Below, piece by piece: positions 1 through 11,900 of a stretch of DNA of 64,000 bases. Each line of letters starts with the position of its first letter. Position 1 is the first letter of the stretch. The stretch comes from Symbiodinium natans (taxonomy: Eukaryota > Sar > Dinophyceae > Suessiales > Symbiodiniaceae), in assembly GCA_905221605.1 (NCBI GenBank), contig CAJNDS010002706.1:209501-273500 (forward strand), written 5' to 3'. Position numbers and translations under genes: made by a program. The notes beneath the pieces are model-generated. The model was not told the origin of the DNA, did not search any database, and was given only the letters and a program-made list of their open reading frames with translations.

Positions 1-730
1 TCGCGTCGCAAAGCTTTGGGCTCTGGTGCACCTCAGAACCTCAGTACATTGGAACTCTAATCTACTAGGACATTCCATTCCAGACTCCAGTCTACATTCC
101 AGTCTACATTCCAATCCTCAGAAGCTGTGCAGAGAGGCAAATTTGAAGCCGCCTGGATGGACTCGGGCGATGAGCGTGAGGCCGCCAAGCTGAACGAAAA
201 GCCCTCAGGACACCTCCTCTCAAAGCCCACAAGCGCCTCTCATCAAGCCATGCTTAGGGAACATCTTGGAATTGTAGTTTCGTAAATGCAGACCAAGCGC
301 CATAGCTTGGAGTTTGCTGTTGAGAAGGCTCTTTCCGTTTCTAAGACCGTCTGACTTCTCGTCTTTACAGACATTCTGCCATCAGTACGGGACAGCGGCC
401 GTTTTGTCACTTGAATCGAACCGCGCTTGCCTTGGAGGAGGTGACGTCGTGGTCGATTTCTTCTGACCTTGAGAAGCGAGGGCGAGTGACGGCTAGTGGG
501 TGCCCCGGCTGTGTCCGGTCGAACTTGCTGCCAAGCTGGGTCAGGTGTGACCCCAATGCTGTGCTTGGCCCTGAGAGACGCGCGCCTCCCACCGAAAAAT
601 GCATCACATGCAGAGGACAAGCGAAGCGCATGTGGAGGACAGCTGGACCCTATGTTGCATGCGAGAACCATTCACAAGCAGCATCAAGTAGACCCTAAAC
701 CCTAAACGGACGAAAGAAACAAAGACAAAA
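1..730. other. Leading stretch without a supported gene
   Basis: Open frames of 60-140 codons occur on both strands here, but none shows a recognisable motif, a plausible splice structure or consistent codon use. The stretch ends in a telomere-like tract that runs into a GAA microsatellite. I see no gene that I can support. Confidence 0.5.
690..707 (+). repeat. Interstitial telomere-like CCCTAAA tract
   Basis: Two adjacent CCCTAAA units, the complement of TTTAGGG, sit just before the GAA microsatellite. TTTAGGG is the plant-type telomere repeat also used by dinoflagellates. Two units are far too few for a chromosome end, so this is an internal relic or chance match. Similar short tracts recur at about 35.5, 40.9 and 60.6-60.9 kb. 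Confidence 0.6.
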
Positions 731-732
731 AA

Positions 733-859
733 GGAGGAGAAGAAGAAGAAGAATCAGAAGAAGAAGAAGAAGAAGAAGAAGAAGAAGAAGAAGAAGAAGA
801 AGAAGAAGAAGAAGAAGAAGAAGAAGAAGAAGAAGAAGAAGAAGAAGAAGAAGAAGAAT
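733..859 (+). repeat. GAA microsatellite
   Basis: About 120 bp of nearly uninterrupted GAA triplets with one early break. It is followed by AT-rich DNA. An uninterrupted purine strand of this length can form triplex (H-DNA). Confidence 0.95.
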
Positions 860-1044
860 AATTAAACAAGAAGAAAAAGAGGAGACTAAGGATCAGGGCA
901 GCTAATACCTAGACATTCGGTATTGTACTCTTCGAGCGTTGGTGGGGTGTTATCACGCTAAGTCCTCAGTTGGCAGTCTCACGACGGGACCGGATTCGGG
1001 TGCGCACTCGCGCGTGGGCCGCTTTCGGGCACACCTCATGCCCT

Positions 1045-1230
1045 GCAGAAGAAGAAGAAAAAGAAGAATAACAAGAACAAGAGGAGGAGGAGGAGGCGGA
1101 GGAGGAGGAGGAGGAGGAGGATGAGGAGGAGGACGACGACGACGAGGAGGAGGAGGAGGCGGAGGAGGAGGAGGAGGAGGAGGAGGAGGAGGAGGAGGAG
1201 GAGGAGGAGGAGGAGGAGGAGGAGGAGGAG
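1045..1230 (+). repeat. GAA/GGA purine tract
   Basis: A run of GAA triplets changes into GGA triplets with scattered GGC, GAC and GAT interruptions. The six-frame translations of this tract (poly-Pro, poly-Arg, poly-Leu) are products of the repeat and not genes. Confidence 0.95.
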
Positions 1231-1360
1231 ACACACCAACAGACTCTGTAAAGCGTGCCCTAGCGGCCCTAACAGAGAGGGAGAGAGCGGGAGAGAGAGG
1301 GCGAGAGACCAGCAAAATCCACCGGACCAACGCGGGGCAAGCAGTGGTACAGGGACCGCC

Positions 1361-1381
1361 AGCAGCAGCAGCGGAGGCAGC

Positions 1382-1418
<37 letters not shown>

Positions 1419-1426
1419 GCGGGAGC
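1361..1426 (+). repeat. CAG/CGG trinucleotide repeat
   Basis: AGC triplets mixed with GGC. The open frames crossing it translate to poly-Ala, poly-Ser or poly-Cys and carry no other domain. I do not call a gene here. Confidence 0.9.
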
Positions 1427-1687
1427 ACCGCCGACCCCACAGGGGCCACGCACACACCACAAAAGGAAACACCTGAAGAGGCGCTGGCGCGCTGGCTGCG
1501 AAACAGACATGAAGGGAGGGGGGAGCAAAGGATGAAGAACCCAGCCAACAAGGCTTGGAGGGCTTGGCTGCGCAAAAGGTACACTGCACGTTTTTGCCTT
1601 TCCCTCATTTTGCTCCAAAGTGGGCGTTTACCAGACTCTGAACTCAGTTGAGCCCCTCGGGCGGTCCCTTCGGGGGCCAAGTGCTGC

Positions 1688-1885
1688 GGAAGGAAGACAA
1701 AATAGAGAGCACAGAGAGACGGGAGAGGCGAGACAAGAGAAAGAAGGGAGAGAAGCGGGAGAGAACGGAGAGAAGAGAGATAACAGAGAAAAGAGGCAGG
1801 AGAGAGAGAGGAGAGAAAAGATATAAGAATGAGAAAAGAAGAGAGAAGCGAGGAAAGAGAAGAGACCAGAGAAGAGATCAGGAAG
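1688..1885 (+). repeat. GA-rich purine tract
   Basis: About 200 bp almost entirely of A and G with irregular GAGA and GAAA words. A second tract of the same kind lies at about 2425-2535. Both follow short GC-rich segments that resemble segments near 22.8-23.2 kb, where purine microsatellites also start. Confidence 0.85.
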
Positions 1886-1899
1886 AAAGACCGTGCGTC

Positions 1900-2700
1900 C
1901 TAAAAGTCCTTGCCAATTATATGATAAATTCGCTCTCTTCACTGTAATTCTCTTATCTTCACCGGTTTCGAGGAAAGGAGAGAGCAAAATGAGCCAGAAA
2001 ACCATCCTCACTCTGGGGCTCATTGCATTCACGCACTCATCGTAAAATCACGCGTATTCACTTGTATTGTTACTATTAATGCGTGCATTTCTCTCGCGAA
2101 GCATTAGATGAAAGAAGATAATGAGTGAGAAGATGAAGAGAGAAGCGAAAGACTTAGGATTCAATGTGTGACCGCTCGAAACCCCTTAATAGTAGAATAG
2201 GTGCATGGGGGATGTGCGCTCTCTTCGTTCATAAAACTTGTGCGTTAACTTATAGTTTTATTCACTGTGCTCACGCCTTGTTAATATTAGGGGTTATGGT
2301 GTAGTGAATGAACAGATGATTGGTGCGTTCGCGATATTATATGATAAGTGCATGGGCGAACGAATGAGGTGTGCAGAAGATTCATACTCCAAGACGCGTG
2401 TTTCAATGGTTTAATTCATGAGTCTTGACGAGAGAAGAGAGAACAGAGAAGAGAGGGAAGAGAGCAGAGAGCACAGAGGATAGAGTAGAGAGTAGAGAGA
2501 AGAGAGGAGAGAGAAAGAGAGAGAGAAGAGACAGCAAGGGAGGGGCTCAGCCTAGTTCGCTTGTGCACGCCTTCTGCTGAGAACTACCCGGGTGCACGGG
2601 CGCGGGTGGGCAAAGCGGCTTCGGCCCTGAATCCTGCCAGTGAGCAGAAGAAGAGAGAGATAGATACATGTATATAATCACGAAAGCTAGCTCCTTGGAG
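1900..2700. other. Relatively AT-rich stretch without genes
   Basis: This is the most AT-rich part of the window, with stops frequent in all frames. It contains the second purine tract at 2425-2535. I see no exon, RNA gene or motif in it. Confidence 0.5.
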
Positions 2701-2807
2701 CTCGCGAGAGTTGTCGTTTACAAGAATTCTCTCTAGTGTTCAGCTGGGTCAAGAAGCGACTCCGACCCTTAAGTGGTCTGAAAATCAAAGAGATAAAGGG
2801 CTGTGGA

Positions 2808-2943
2808 GGGGGGGGGGGGCCCCCCCCCCCCCTTATAGGATTGACAAAATCAATCTTAAGGTGTCCCCCCCCCGCCTCCTTTCAGGGTCGCCTTAATTGA
2901 TTTCTGGGGGGGGGGGGCCCCCCCCCCTTGTGGCCCCCCCCCC
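2808..2943. repeat. Twin poly-G/poly-C palindromes in an inverted repeat
   Basis: G12 then C13 at 2808-2832 and G12 then C10 at 2906-2927 are each perfect palindromes. Between them, AAATCAATCTTAAGG near 2847 pairs with CCTTAATTGATTT near 2891, so the block reads as one long imperfect inverted repeat with a C-rich centre. It could extrude as a cruciform. It might be a small inverted-repeat transposon, although I cannot see target-site duplications. Confidence 0.75.
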
Positions 2944-3850
2944 TTCCCTTTTCAGGCTTCCCCCTCCGTCTTGGTCAGGCCCTGCGCCTGACTCGAAAAA
3001 AGCTTGCTTGTCAGCCGCGTTTCTAGCTTTCGTGGCCCCGATCTCAAGTTCTGGTATATATGAGCGTGTCGGGAGTCGCAGCACTTCAGCAAGCGTAAAG
3101 CATTTTTGATGACATGTCATCCAAACACGTTTGGATCGCAATTCCCTTTGCAGACAAGCAAAAAAATGTTTCGTCAGTTCATTTTCATCGTGACAAGACA
3201 GACCGTCCAGCAATGTCCGAGACTCCCCCGCTGCCACCTGCATTCGGTCCGCCAGTAACATCGGGCTTCGGCAGCCCCAGCATCTAAGATGCATGAATGG
3301 GCACAAGGCTGCATGAAGTAGATGGCCCATGCACGGAGGGATCGATGGAAGCTCTGTCAGCATCTGTGAGTGAACATGCTGCGCGAAGAATGGACAGAGA
3401 AAAAAATCTTTTGCATGTCGCAAACTAAGATGGCGGCAACTGCAGAACCATAGTTGGGCAAGCCACGGCTCGGTTGCTCGAGCGCGGGAGCCTAGAACTG
3501 ATGACAGTTGCAGACTGTTGCCAGTACTTTGTAGGGCCTCGCGGGTCCCGTGCTCCCTGCAGATGTTTGGCACACTCCGCCATGTCTGATGCCGACAAGG
3601 CGTCGCAGCCTCAGTTGCAGCACTCCTTGTGATTGTGAAGCCAGTCGAAGTACATCGACAAGTATCCAAGGTCATCTCTCTTCAGTCGCTGTGGCTGCTT
3701 CAACTCGTTGAAAGAATCCACACAGGACTGCGAGTGGCCGGATGGCGCTTGGGAGCGGAGAGGGAGAATTTTGTTTAGGGACGCGAGCATGGACCATGGC
3801 ACATCATGGCACACTCCGATCGTGCGAGAAGTTGGGGCAAGTCTGCCTCG
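2944..3850. other. Stretch without a supported gene
   Basis: The longest frame, on the minus strand, has no recognisable domain and crosses the homopolymer block, so I treat it as chance. No convincing exon was found. Confidence 0.45.
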
Positions 3851-3855
3851 CGATC

Positions 3856-3972
3856 TCTCTCTCTCGCTCTCTGTGTCCCTCTCTCTCGCTCTCTCTCCCT
3901 CTCTGTCTCGCTCTCTCTCTCTCTCTCGCTCTCTCTCTTGCTCTCTCTTTCTCTCGCTCTCTCTCGCTCGCT
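3856..3972 (+). repeat. TC microsatellite with Ser-Leu frames
   Basis: About 115 bp of imperfect TC dinucleotides broken by CG and TG steps. The Ser-Leu-rich and Arg-Glu-rich frames that cross it are repeat translations. Confidence 0.95.
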
Positions 3973-4291
3973 TTATTTCTCACTCCAGTGACCGAGGCAG
4001 ACACTGAGGATAGAGAAAGGAGCAGTGCTGCGAGGCGTCTTCGCTGCTGAGGCAGCTCATTGCAGATTTGCACCGCTGCCACGCATATGCCAGCCACTTC
4101 GTGCACACAGTTTGTGAGAATGCGTGTTTTCTGGCCGTCAGATGGATGGCAACACAGAGGGGTACTGCAAGAGCTTGTGGTCCCAATGGGATTTTGAAGA
4201 AGAAGTTCACTGGTGGGAGCCATGGTTGCAGTGGCTAGCGGCTGAAGCAGACTGAAGCAGTTGCCTTGCCTTGCGTTTGGTGTCCCTTTCG

Positions 4292-4292
<1 letters not shown>

Positions 4293-4344
<52 letters not shown>

Positions 4345-4360
4345 CGCGCGCGCGCGCGCG
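4293..4360 (+). repeat. (TG)25 followed by (GC)9
   Basis: Twenty-five TG dinucleotides are followed, after a short junction, by about nine GC dinucleotides. Alternating purine-pyrimidine DNA of this kind is the classic Z-DNA former. Confidence 0.95.
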
Positions 4361-5065
4361 TGTGTTTCGTCGAGTGTTCCGAAAAGTCGTTGTCTATAGC
4401 CTGGGGTTGGGCAGGGTGGGTCGCAACCACAACAGTGGAAAAGGGGGTCTGAGGCTTAGAGGCTAAGAAGCTCGCGACGGCACTGTTCGGTTCCCTCGAA
4501 TGCTTCTGAAGGCCTTCTGAGGCTTTCAAAGCCTCCGGGGCTAGACAGCGTAGAATCATTCTGCCAAATCGCACTAACATTCGATTGCCAAAGCGGACGT
4601 GCTTCGGCAGTGTTGCAGCGTTGTGCTGCCTTCATGCAGCAGTCAGGAGTCTGGAACCCTTCACATGTGTCAGCTACTCAGCTTTGCGCAACTGGGTTGT
4701 CTGCACGGGGTTTGTTGTTGATGGGGTGTCACAAGCCGCAAAGACCGGCACCTCAGGTGTGTTTCTGGTTGTCGTGCTTTTGATTGTGGCCGCCTGGCTC
4801 CACGAACTCGTGTGCAAGCAGTGCTCACACCAGCACAAGAGATACTGAGCTTTGAATTTGGTAGTTCTGCTGATGTGACTCATCAAGTTGCTTGTTTGTG
4901 TTCAGGTCTGCCTTTGGCTCTACCGCGATGTAGCTTGGCCGGTCTATCATTGGAGGTGTCATGCGAACCATGCAGGATTGCCAACTCATACAGTTTCCAA
5001 CCCTGTTGGCCCCATGCACGTTCCTGCGTCGAGTTTCAAGCTTTCGGCTGTGCATGCCAAAGGTG

Positions 5066-5266
5066 GTGAAAGAGATCGTCGTCGATCGTGAAGAAGCTGC
5101 AGAAGCTGCTGTACAGGACTCTGCTATATTGATGTGCGCTAGTCGAGCAGCCCGTGGACGTTGCACATGTCGAGGGTCCAGCTACAGCAAACTCGGCCAG
5201 GACGTGAAGGTTGCACTCCACGATGTGGCCGATTCTTGCAGGAGAGTTGGCTTTGTTTTGGAGTAG
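5066..5266 (+). CDS. Candidate exon, unknown protein
   Basis: The frame reads VVKEIVVDREEAAEAAVQDS and later SYSKLGQDVKVALHDVADSC, both of which look like real protein (charged helix, then an amphipathic segment). It closes at a TAG at 5264-5266. The Cys/Arg-rich stretch between them may be intronic. No family is recognised. It lies upstream of, and on the same strand as, the RE/RD-rich gene. Confidence 0.25.
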   Translation: MKEIVVDREEAAEAAVQDSAILMCASRAARGRCTCRGSSYSKLGQDVKVALHDVADSCRRVGFVLE

Positions 5267-5954
5267 ATGGGGTCTTCGGAGCGGCAGCATACCACCTCAA
5301 GCAGCCCGCATCCCGCCGCTCCTGAAGCTACTCAAGTCGGTGAACAGCCCCCTTTTTTTTGGGGGGGAGGGGTGGGGGATGCAAGTGTGCATGTGTGTAT
5401 GTTGCTGTGTGCCCTTGGCAGGAAGTTGGAAGAAGATCTTCCTTTGCCTTTGCTTCACCGTGTCCGATGCCCACTTTTCTGCAGGGGGATTGTTGTCGAC
5501 TCGAACCAGTTGGATCGGGAACTTCGTTGGTGGAAACTCATGCATCCAAGGATGGCAAATCTCCAAACTCGAAGCACAAGGTTCCCCCTTCCGATGACGC
5601 CGCGTACTGCTAGCACCTCGAAGATCCGTTAATGCCCTGCCACATTTGTGGCAGCTGTACAGGGCAAGCCGTCAAGCAGAGCGGTTGAAGCTTGCCAGCC
5701 GAGCGGTGAGAGCAGCCGAGCGGTGAGAGCACCGTGGGCGTGTACAAGCTTGCAATTGTTCCATGTTGTTTGGTGTTTCATGCGAGGACACAGCCGAGAG
5801 AGTGGAGTAGGTTTTGCTGTTTTCTGACGCTATCTTGGCTCCAGAAGACAAGAGGTAGATGGGCAGGGTTGCTTGGTTAGGCATGCAATGTCTGCGTTCA
5901 TGTGAAACATCTTCTCATTTTTTGCGTTGTTCTCTACGGCTGAAAAAAGAAGCC

Positions 5955-6305
5955 ATGGGGTCGGATGACAGCGAAAGCGAGGAGCAGGAGGAGCTGTGCC
6001 AAGCCTGCACCAACAAATTGGAATGACACAACAGCTCAGTACCATCGCGCACAAGGTGGTTGCTCTGGGGAAGTAGAGGACTGATGACAGTCAATCACAG
6101 GAGCGACGAGAACGACGTGGGCAGAAGCGCGAACGTGAGGAGCGAAACGACAAGGCTGGGAATAGGGCTCGGCCGCGACGATCTGAAATTTAAAGGGTGT
6201 GCTCCAACTAGAAGCCTTGCAGAGGAGGACCGTGACCGTGACCGCGATCGGGACCGCGACCGTGACCGTGACCGTGAGCGAGGAGGCAGCGGACGGGGTG
6301 CAGAC
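5955..6305 (+). CDS. Acidic start plus RE/RD-repeat protein, three exons
   Basis: ATG at 5955 in a good context begins an acidic segment, MGSDDSESEEQEELCQ. A GC donor after CAA joins in phase 0 to an exon at 6101 that reads ERRERRGQKREREERNDK. A further GC donor joins in phase 0 to an exon at 6225-6305, whose GACCGT hexamers encode eight Arg-Asp pairs and which ends at a GT donor. Alternating Arg-Asp/Arg-Glu tracts are typical of splicing factors and other nuclear RNA proteins, but no domain is visible, so function stays open. All three exons keep frame, which is the main support. The gene may continue into the exons at 6495 onward. Confidence 0.5.
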
Positions 6306-6494
6306 GTGTATTGTGAAAGACTAATGTCCGTGCTGACCGATTCAGTACGAGGGCTGGCAACCAGTCACATAATCAAACTGGACAGTAGAAACTGCATGAC
6401 TGCATGAATCTATGTGTGGCCTTGTTCTATATTCCTCGAAATCTTTTTGTGCCAAGGCCAAGGGGCTGGTGCTCTGAGGAACTTCACCGGGGCC

Positions 6495-7590
6495 ATGGCC
6501 GCCTCGGTGGCGTCAGCTGCGCGCCCGGAGCGTACGGGAGAGCGCTCCGCGGGCGCCCCTGGGGGTGCTGGATACGGCGAGGCACCCGCCAAAGGCCACG
6601 AGCAGACTTCGTGAGGTCCGAGATTGGCCTCGTTCTGTTGGAGCTGTTTCCATGCACGGAGGCCGTGGCAAGCAAGCGATCTTACCTCCGCCCCGCAAGA
6701 CGCTGGATCGCTCGCGCACCTGCCCTTTCCTGCGAGACTCTTACGGCAAGATCAGAGCAAAGGCTTTTGCTGTCAGCTCGGGCTCCCCGAGGCTTCGGAT
6801 CTTTCGGAAGATAGGCTGTGCACCTACAGCGCATCGTAGTGCATCATTCTGCATGTTTGGGTTCTGCTGCGTGTCACCGAGCTCTTGCCCGCCATGAAAC
6901 CATGAAGCCATGATTCATGATGCAGGCGAACATCATGGCATTCAGGCTGGGATTGCATGTCCTAGCGTTGTGTTGCGTTGTGTTGCGGCGTCGGGGCGCT
7001 ACAGTGCTGCGGTGCTGTGGCGCTGCGTTGCACGGTCTCCACACACAGACATCGCGGATCAGAGGCTTTCACGGAGCGTGGCAAGGAACCAGTTCACGAT
7101 GAGCTGCAGGCTCCGGGGTCAGTGCGTCTTAAAGGGCACGCTGCAGGTCTGTGTATTCTGCAGCAAACAAACACAGAATGTGCGAGGTCTACGCATGGCC
7201 GGATGTGACCCTCAGAGAGTGTCTTGCCTAAGAGGTATCCGCACGAAGTCCCAACTCTCACAGCTCTCTCTTTCTCCCTTTCTCCCATTCTCTCTTTCTC
7301 TCTTTCTCCCTTTCTCCCTTTCTCTCTTTCTCTCTTTCTCTCTTTCTCTCTTTCTCTCTTTCTCTCTTTCTCTCTTTCTCTCTTTCTCTCTTTCTCTCTT
7401 TCTCCCTTTCTCCCTTTCCCTCTTTCTCCCACTTCACCGCAATGCTCTCCATTTTTCCTTCCCACGCTCCACCTTTTTCGAGGTTGGCGGATCTCATCAA
7501 GGACGTGGCGCCCGAGGCCCGAGACCCAAAGGTGAAGCTGGCCTTCAACCTGATCTATCCCGCTGCGGCCTCAGCCGCCCGAAACTGCCC
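6495..7590 (+). CDS. Two phase-matched exons of an unknown protein
   Basis: ATG at 6495 (GGCC before it) opens an Ala/Gly/Arg-rich segment, MAASVASAARPERTGERSAG, that runs to a GTGAGG donor at 6611, leaving two bases of a codon. The acceptor at 7482/7483 restores the codon and continues with LADLIKDVAPEARDPKVKLA and FNLIYPAAAS. The second exon looks like a folded helical region. The 872-base intron contains the CT-rich octamer repeat, placed where a polypyrimidine tract would be. The end of exon 2 is not fixed. It could be the downstream part of the RE/RD gene. No family is recognised. Confidence 0.45.
7258..7434 (+). repeat. TTTCTCTC-type pyrimidine repeat
   Basis: About 175 bp of TCTC/TTTC units inside the modelled intron ahead of the 7483 acceptor. 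The Ser-Leu-Phe and Lys-Arg-Glu frames over it are repeat translations. Confidence 0.95.
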
Positions 7591-7639
7591 GAAACTGCCT
7601 GAAACGGCTCAAAAACCACCAGAATGAGCGGAAATCTTA

Positions 7640-8870
7640 AAGTGCGGGCATGCGGACATGCTTTCACATCGAAAACCGCTCCTGCACAGAGGACAAGACT
7701 GGAAAGAACGTCAGCACGAACCTCGGCACGGTCACCTGCGCGAGACGTGGTCCTGATGATGACAAGGCCAGACTCGTTGCACGGTGAGCAGCCTTAGCAG
7801 CCTTAGCAGACATTGTTGGCAGTATTGGCATACTTCTCTTACTCAGCCTAGACTGCACAACGTCGCGATTCCCCCATGTGCTGCGAAGGCGCTGTCGTCA
7901 TCGAAGTTCCAAACAGGTGCGGAAGGAGAACATGCAGATATGTTTTCCAGTCATTCTGCGTACCAGCCTCGCAAGGTGATTTGTTGGACTTGGCGATCCT
8001 CAAGTGAGAGTTTGAGGGCTGAGGGGCAATCGGCAAAAAGCCCATGAACCCTCAAAGGGGCTCAGCATCTTCGGCATAGGCTCCCAGCATCTCAGCCGTT
8101 GTTGCGGGACGCCCGGCGGCTGCCCGTTATAGACTGGCTGGACTTCAAGACATGCAGAGTTGCAGAGTTGGGCGGTGGGTGGTACAGCTCTGCAACCATG
8201 AAGCACTCGATGTAGGAAGTCAGGAATTGTACACGCCACCATCCCAACTCTCGTCTTTATTGAAGCTGTGCTGAAAGTGCTTTCTGCTTCCATTGGACAG
8301 ACGCGATAGTCACTTCTTCCTTTCAGCATGTCACGAAGCTGTGTCTCTAAGCTTGGCGGTTGCACGCTGCTGATGGTATGCTGGCTCGAGAGAAATGCCC
8401 GCCCGAAAGCGGAGGATGTTTGGTCAGGGACTTAGCATGTTTTCGCAATCTGTCTGCGATATGGCACCCTTTCGAAGAAAAGGGGCAGTGTTCAAGACAA
8501 GAACTTGCATCTGCCGGAGGCAAATACACCTTCATGCTACAGTCGGCATGAGGTGAAGGCTCGTCTTGCAAACTGGAGTAGCGACGGCGTCACATGCCTC
8601 CGCCTTTAGCTTTCGCTTTCACTCACAGAAGCCGCAGAAGCCCCGTCCTTTGGAAGTGCAGGGCCGGCAGGGCCGGCAGGGCCGGCAGGGCCGGCAGGGC
8701 CACGCTTGTGGCCTTGGCAGGTCCGACGGTGCATGCATGTCGAGGACTTAGCACTTCGGAGTGCGCGAGCCAAGTCGGGCGATGTGTGATGCCACGTCTT
8801 TCTGCAGCGTGTGCATCCTCAGATCGACTGGCGGCTTCTGACAGTGCTCTCTGTGGCAGGCAGGTCATAT
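7640..8870. other. Stretch without a supported gene; 9-bp repeat inside
   Basis: No convincing exon. At 8658-8702 the unit GGGCCGGCA occurs five times in tandem. The rest has stops in every frame at normal density. Confidence 0.45.
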
Positions 8871-8877
8871 TTGGCAG

Positions 8878-8943
8878 AAAGGAAGTGGCGCTCAACACGA
8901 GCGGAGCGGATGCGGTTTTGCAGAGGTGCCGTGCGGCCGAGCA
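8878..8943 (+). CDS. Candidate internal exon
   Basis: Between a GGCAG acceptor and a GTGAGA donor the frame reads KEVALNTSGADAVLQRCRAA, a plausible helical segment. The strong donor is the best evidence. Flanking exons were not found and no family is recognised. Confidence 0.3.
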
Positions 8944-11900
8944 GTGAGACCTCGGAGACCTTGGTGCACCGAACGGTCAGCGCCGCCCTGATGCCGAGTT
9001 CGTGTGGACCTGTCGGACAGAGAGTTTCAGCAGTCAGGTCACGGTGCGGCATGGTCTTGGCAGACTGCAGACCCGAAGACTTCGCTCGTGGCCTTAGACA
9101 GCTTGTCAAGGTGGTAGATATTCCCTGAGTCTTGTGTCGTTTGTGGCCGGAAGATGCTTTTCTTCTTCAGGCCAGAGCCACAAACGGGCACTTGGCAGGA
9201 GAGGAAGAAGGAGATAAAGTTTGTGGCCGCCCAGCTGCAGGATGCTGTCGACATATGATCAAGAGTCAATAGTGACCATTCGCCAAGAATGAAAGTGCGC
9301 AGCGCTGTTGTTGACTGGCTGTGTAAGGTTCCTTTCAACTATGAGTCTGCTTTTCGGCTTTCTGTTGCGCTTTTGCTAGGCTCACTTCTGGGGGCTTCTG
9401 GGCGGACTCGGAGCTGCAGGCTCTGGAAGTGTTCTGCTCGGATCTCTCAAGTTTGGCTCCCGCTTTCGATGTCGAGGCTATGGCGCTTCCTTCATCCTCA
9501 AGCGCGAGGGTTCCCCGGATGTGAGTCGATTCTTGAAGATGGCCGGGGAGCTTGCTGTGCATCATTGTGCAACCTTCACAAGTAGTTGGATCGTCAAGAA
9601 GACAGGGAAGGAGGATGGGAAGAAACTGCGCAGTGGCTTTTCGTGCCCGAAATGTGCCGAAATGTGAGAGGTGGCTTTGAAGCTCCACAAGGCACGGCAA
9701 GCGTTGCAGAGCTTCTTCATCTCTGCCATTCTTTAGCTTGCGGATATTACGTTCTCCCGTCCCTTTTTCTCACCTCGCTGTGTGCCAGGACAAGATCTTC
9801 GTGCAGCTGTGCCTTGACTCGCCTTGACTTGATGGAATCCGTGTTTTGGATCTAGCTCGAGAGGCCCTGTGCCGCTGGGCATATGCTGGCATACGCTGGC
9901 ATACGCTGGCATATGCTGGCATGACGTTTCTTGTCGCTTGCAAAAGCCTTTGCAAGCTTGAGGTCGTGTGCTGCCTTCCTGCCACTTGGCGGCCCCCGGA
10001 ACCCGGTTCTTAACACTGGCATTCTGTCATTCTTTGGCTTGCGACCAAACCTTGGCCGGCTTGCCTCGCAGCTGGGAAGGTTTGGCTTAGCCGATGTTCT
10101 CGCACAACGGGTGCCGTCCTACCACGAAAAGTCCAATCTGCAAGATCCGCAGCCGCAATGGAACCGCAATCAATGCTGAATCCACACTGTGCCGTAGGAG
10201 TTTGCGGGCACAGACGATGCCATGTTACCAGTACAATGCGACTCTTCAGGATGGATACAAGATCGGTGGCTGGGACTGGCGGTACACACTCGCCGTGATG
10301 GCCTGCGCATGCCTGTTCCAGGCTGGAGCCATCTTCCGAGACACTGCGAACTGCGTTTGTGTTCCATTTAGGGGAGCCAGGTGGCAATCCTCGGCCGGTT
10401 CTACGACTATTGCAGCTTGGCATAAAGCTCCGACAGTCCGGGAGCCCGGAGCCCTGATCTGGAAAGTCTTAGGTGATGCGCGCTTTGGGTCTGCTACAAC
10501 ATGGCAAGCAGTGGCTTGGCATGCGACAGTTCATTAGAATGCTGCGCCTTTCCAGAAACCTCTGCCAGATTCTGCCACGAGATTCTTCATCAGAGGCTTT
10601 GCTGAAGGCCCTGAAGATGCAAGCAGCCTTCACCTTTGGATACTTGCCGCTTGGGGTTCTGCTTTATGCGCCTCGGCCTGGTGTCAGATCTGTTGTGCCT
10701 CCGCAGACTCTCTGACTCTCTGTGTGGTCTTTAGCACAGACTCTTCCCGAGGCTGTGTCCATTTGCTTCGTCTTCCGGAGTTTCGCAGACTCCACTGACA
10801 ACTGTGGCCAAGATCTCAATGAAGAACTTTAGACCCATTCTAGGCTCTTCAGACTCTCGAGACCCCTTCTCCCGAGGCCCCTCTGCGTTGCTTGGGCTTC
10901 CGTGGAACTTGGGGAGCGCCTCACGACGCGACCTCATAGTACCTCGTAGGGGGTTGTTTGAGTGTTAGCTTTTAGGAAGGAGGTCCCAGTAACAAGGGAA
11001 TTTACATGTGTTTTTTTGTGGGTCCTTCCAATGGTACCTCCCAGCGCACATCGGAGGAGCAGCGCCGTCCAGGCCGTGCAGCTGTGGCCAGGAGTCAGGG
11101 TGACTTAAGCCCGAAGCAACCAAAAAACCACGCTCAACAACACCCTTAACCAAACCAAAATCTCAGAACCAAAAGCTTAGCACTGTCCAAACTGCCATGT
11201 GGGGAGTGCAAGGAGACTATCTCCAAGACATGGTGTTCTGGCCACCCAGCCAGGCGGTCAACTACGACACTCGGCTCAAGGGGCTGCGGGGCCATTGGGG
11301 CCATGTCGCACGCCTGTGAAAGAAATGGCATAAGAATGCTTGAGGTTCTGATTCAGCGCTGGTCTCCCAACTTCCGGCCGATCTTCGATGGCGTGGTGGT
11401 GCCTCTCAGGGGTGGCCGAAGGGCCGAACTCTGCAAATGTTTGCAAACCCTGCCAAGTCACTGCCGTGCCTCGAAAGGTACTGTTCTGGAACATCTTCGT
11501 TTTGGGCGGGGGCGCTGAGCGAGAGGTACCAAAGTGGCTGGTTTTGAGCCTTCTTCCATGATTTCAAGAGATATGGCATGACATACTAGTATATATGTAA
11601 TGGTATATTGACATGAGCCGGGGCGATGACACTTCGCATTCTCCAGCCATGGCAGGCGGTGGGCCCCACACTTTTCGGCCCAGCCCCGGGGCCAACGGAG
11701 AAGGCGGTTGTCGGTTGTAATTCTAACCAGGGTCTCGGCAGGTCTTGGCACTTGTCAGGTGGCTGCTTCAGTGGACTGCTCCAAGCATTCCTTTGCCGAG
11801 ATTGGGCGATGGTGCGCTTTGGGAATGAAATTCCGACAGAATCTTGTGTGTGATGTCTGGGTCATGCCAGGCTCGCTGAGAAGCTGGGTGCCCGCCCCAG

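Noticed and set aside
953-1680. Long minus-strand frames of poly-Pro, poly-Ala and poly-Leu (over 210 codons)
   Set aside because: They are translations of the GGA and CAG triplet repeats and have no other protein feature.
4261-4466. Cys-Val and Arg-Ala repeat frames
   Set aside because: They are translations of the TG and GC dinucleotide repeats.
7094-7602. Frames of 96-230 codons rich in Ser-Leu-Phe or Lys-Arg-Glu
   Set aside because: They are produced by the TTTC/TCTC repeat; real exon evidence begins only at 7483 in another context.
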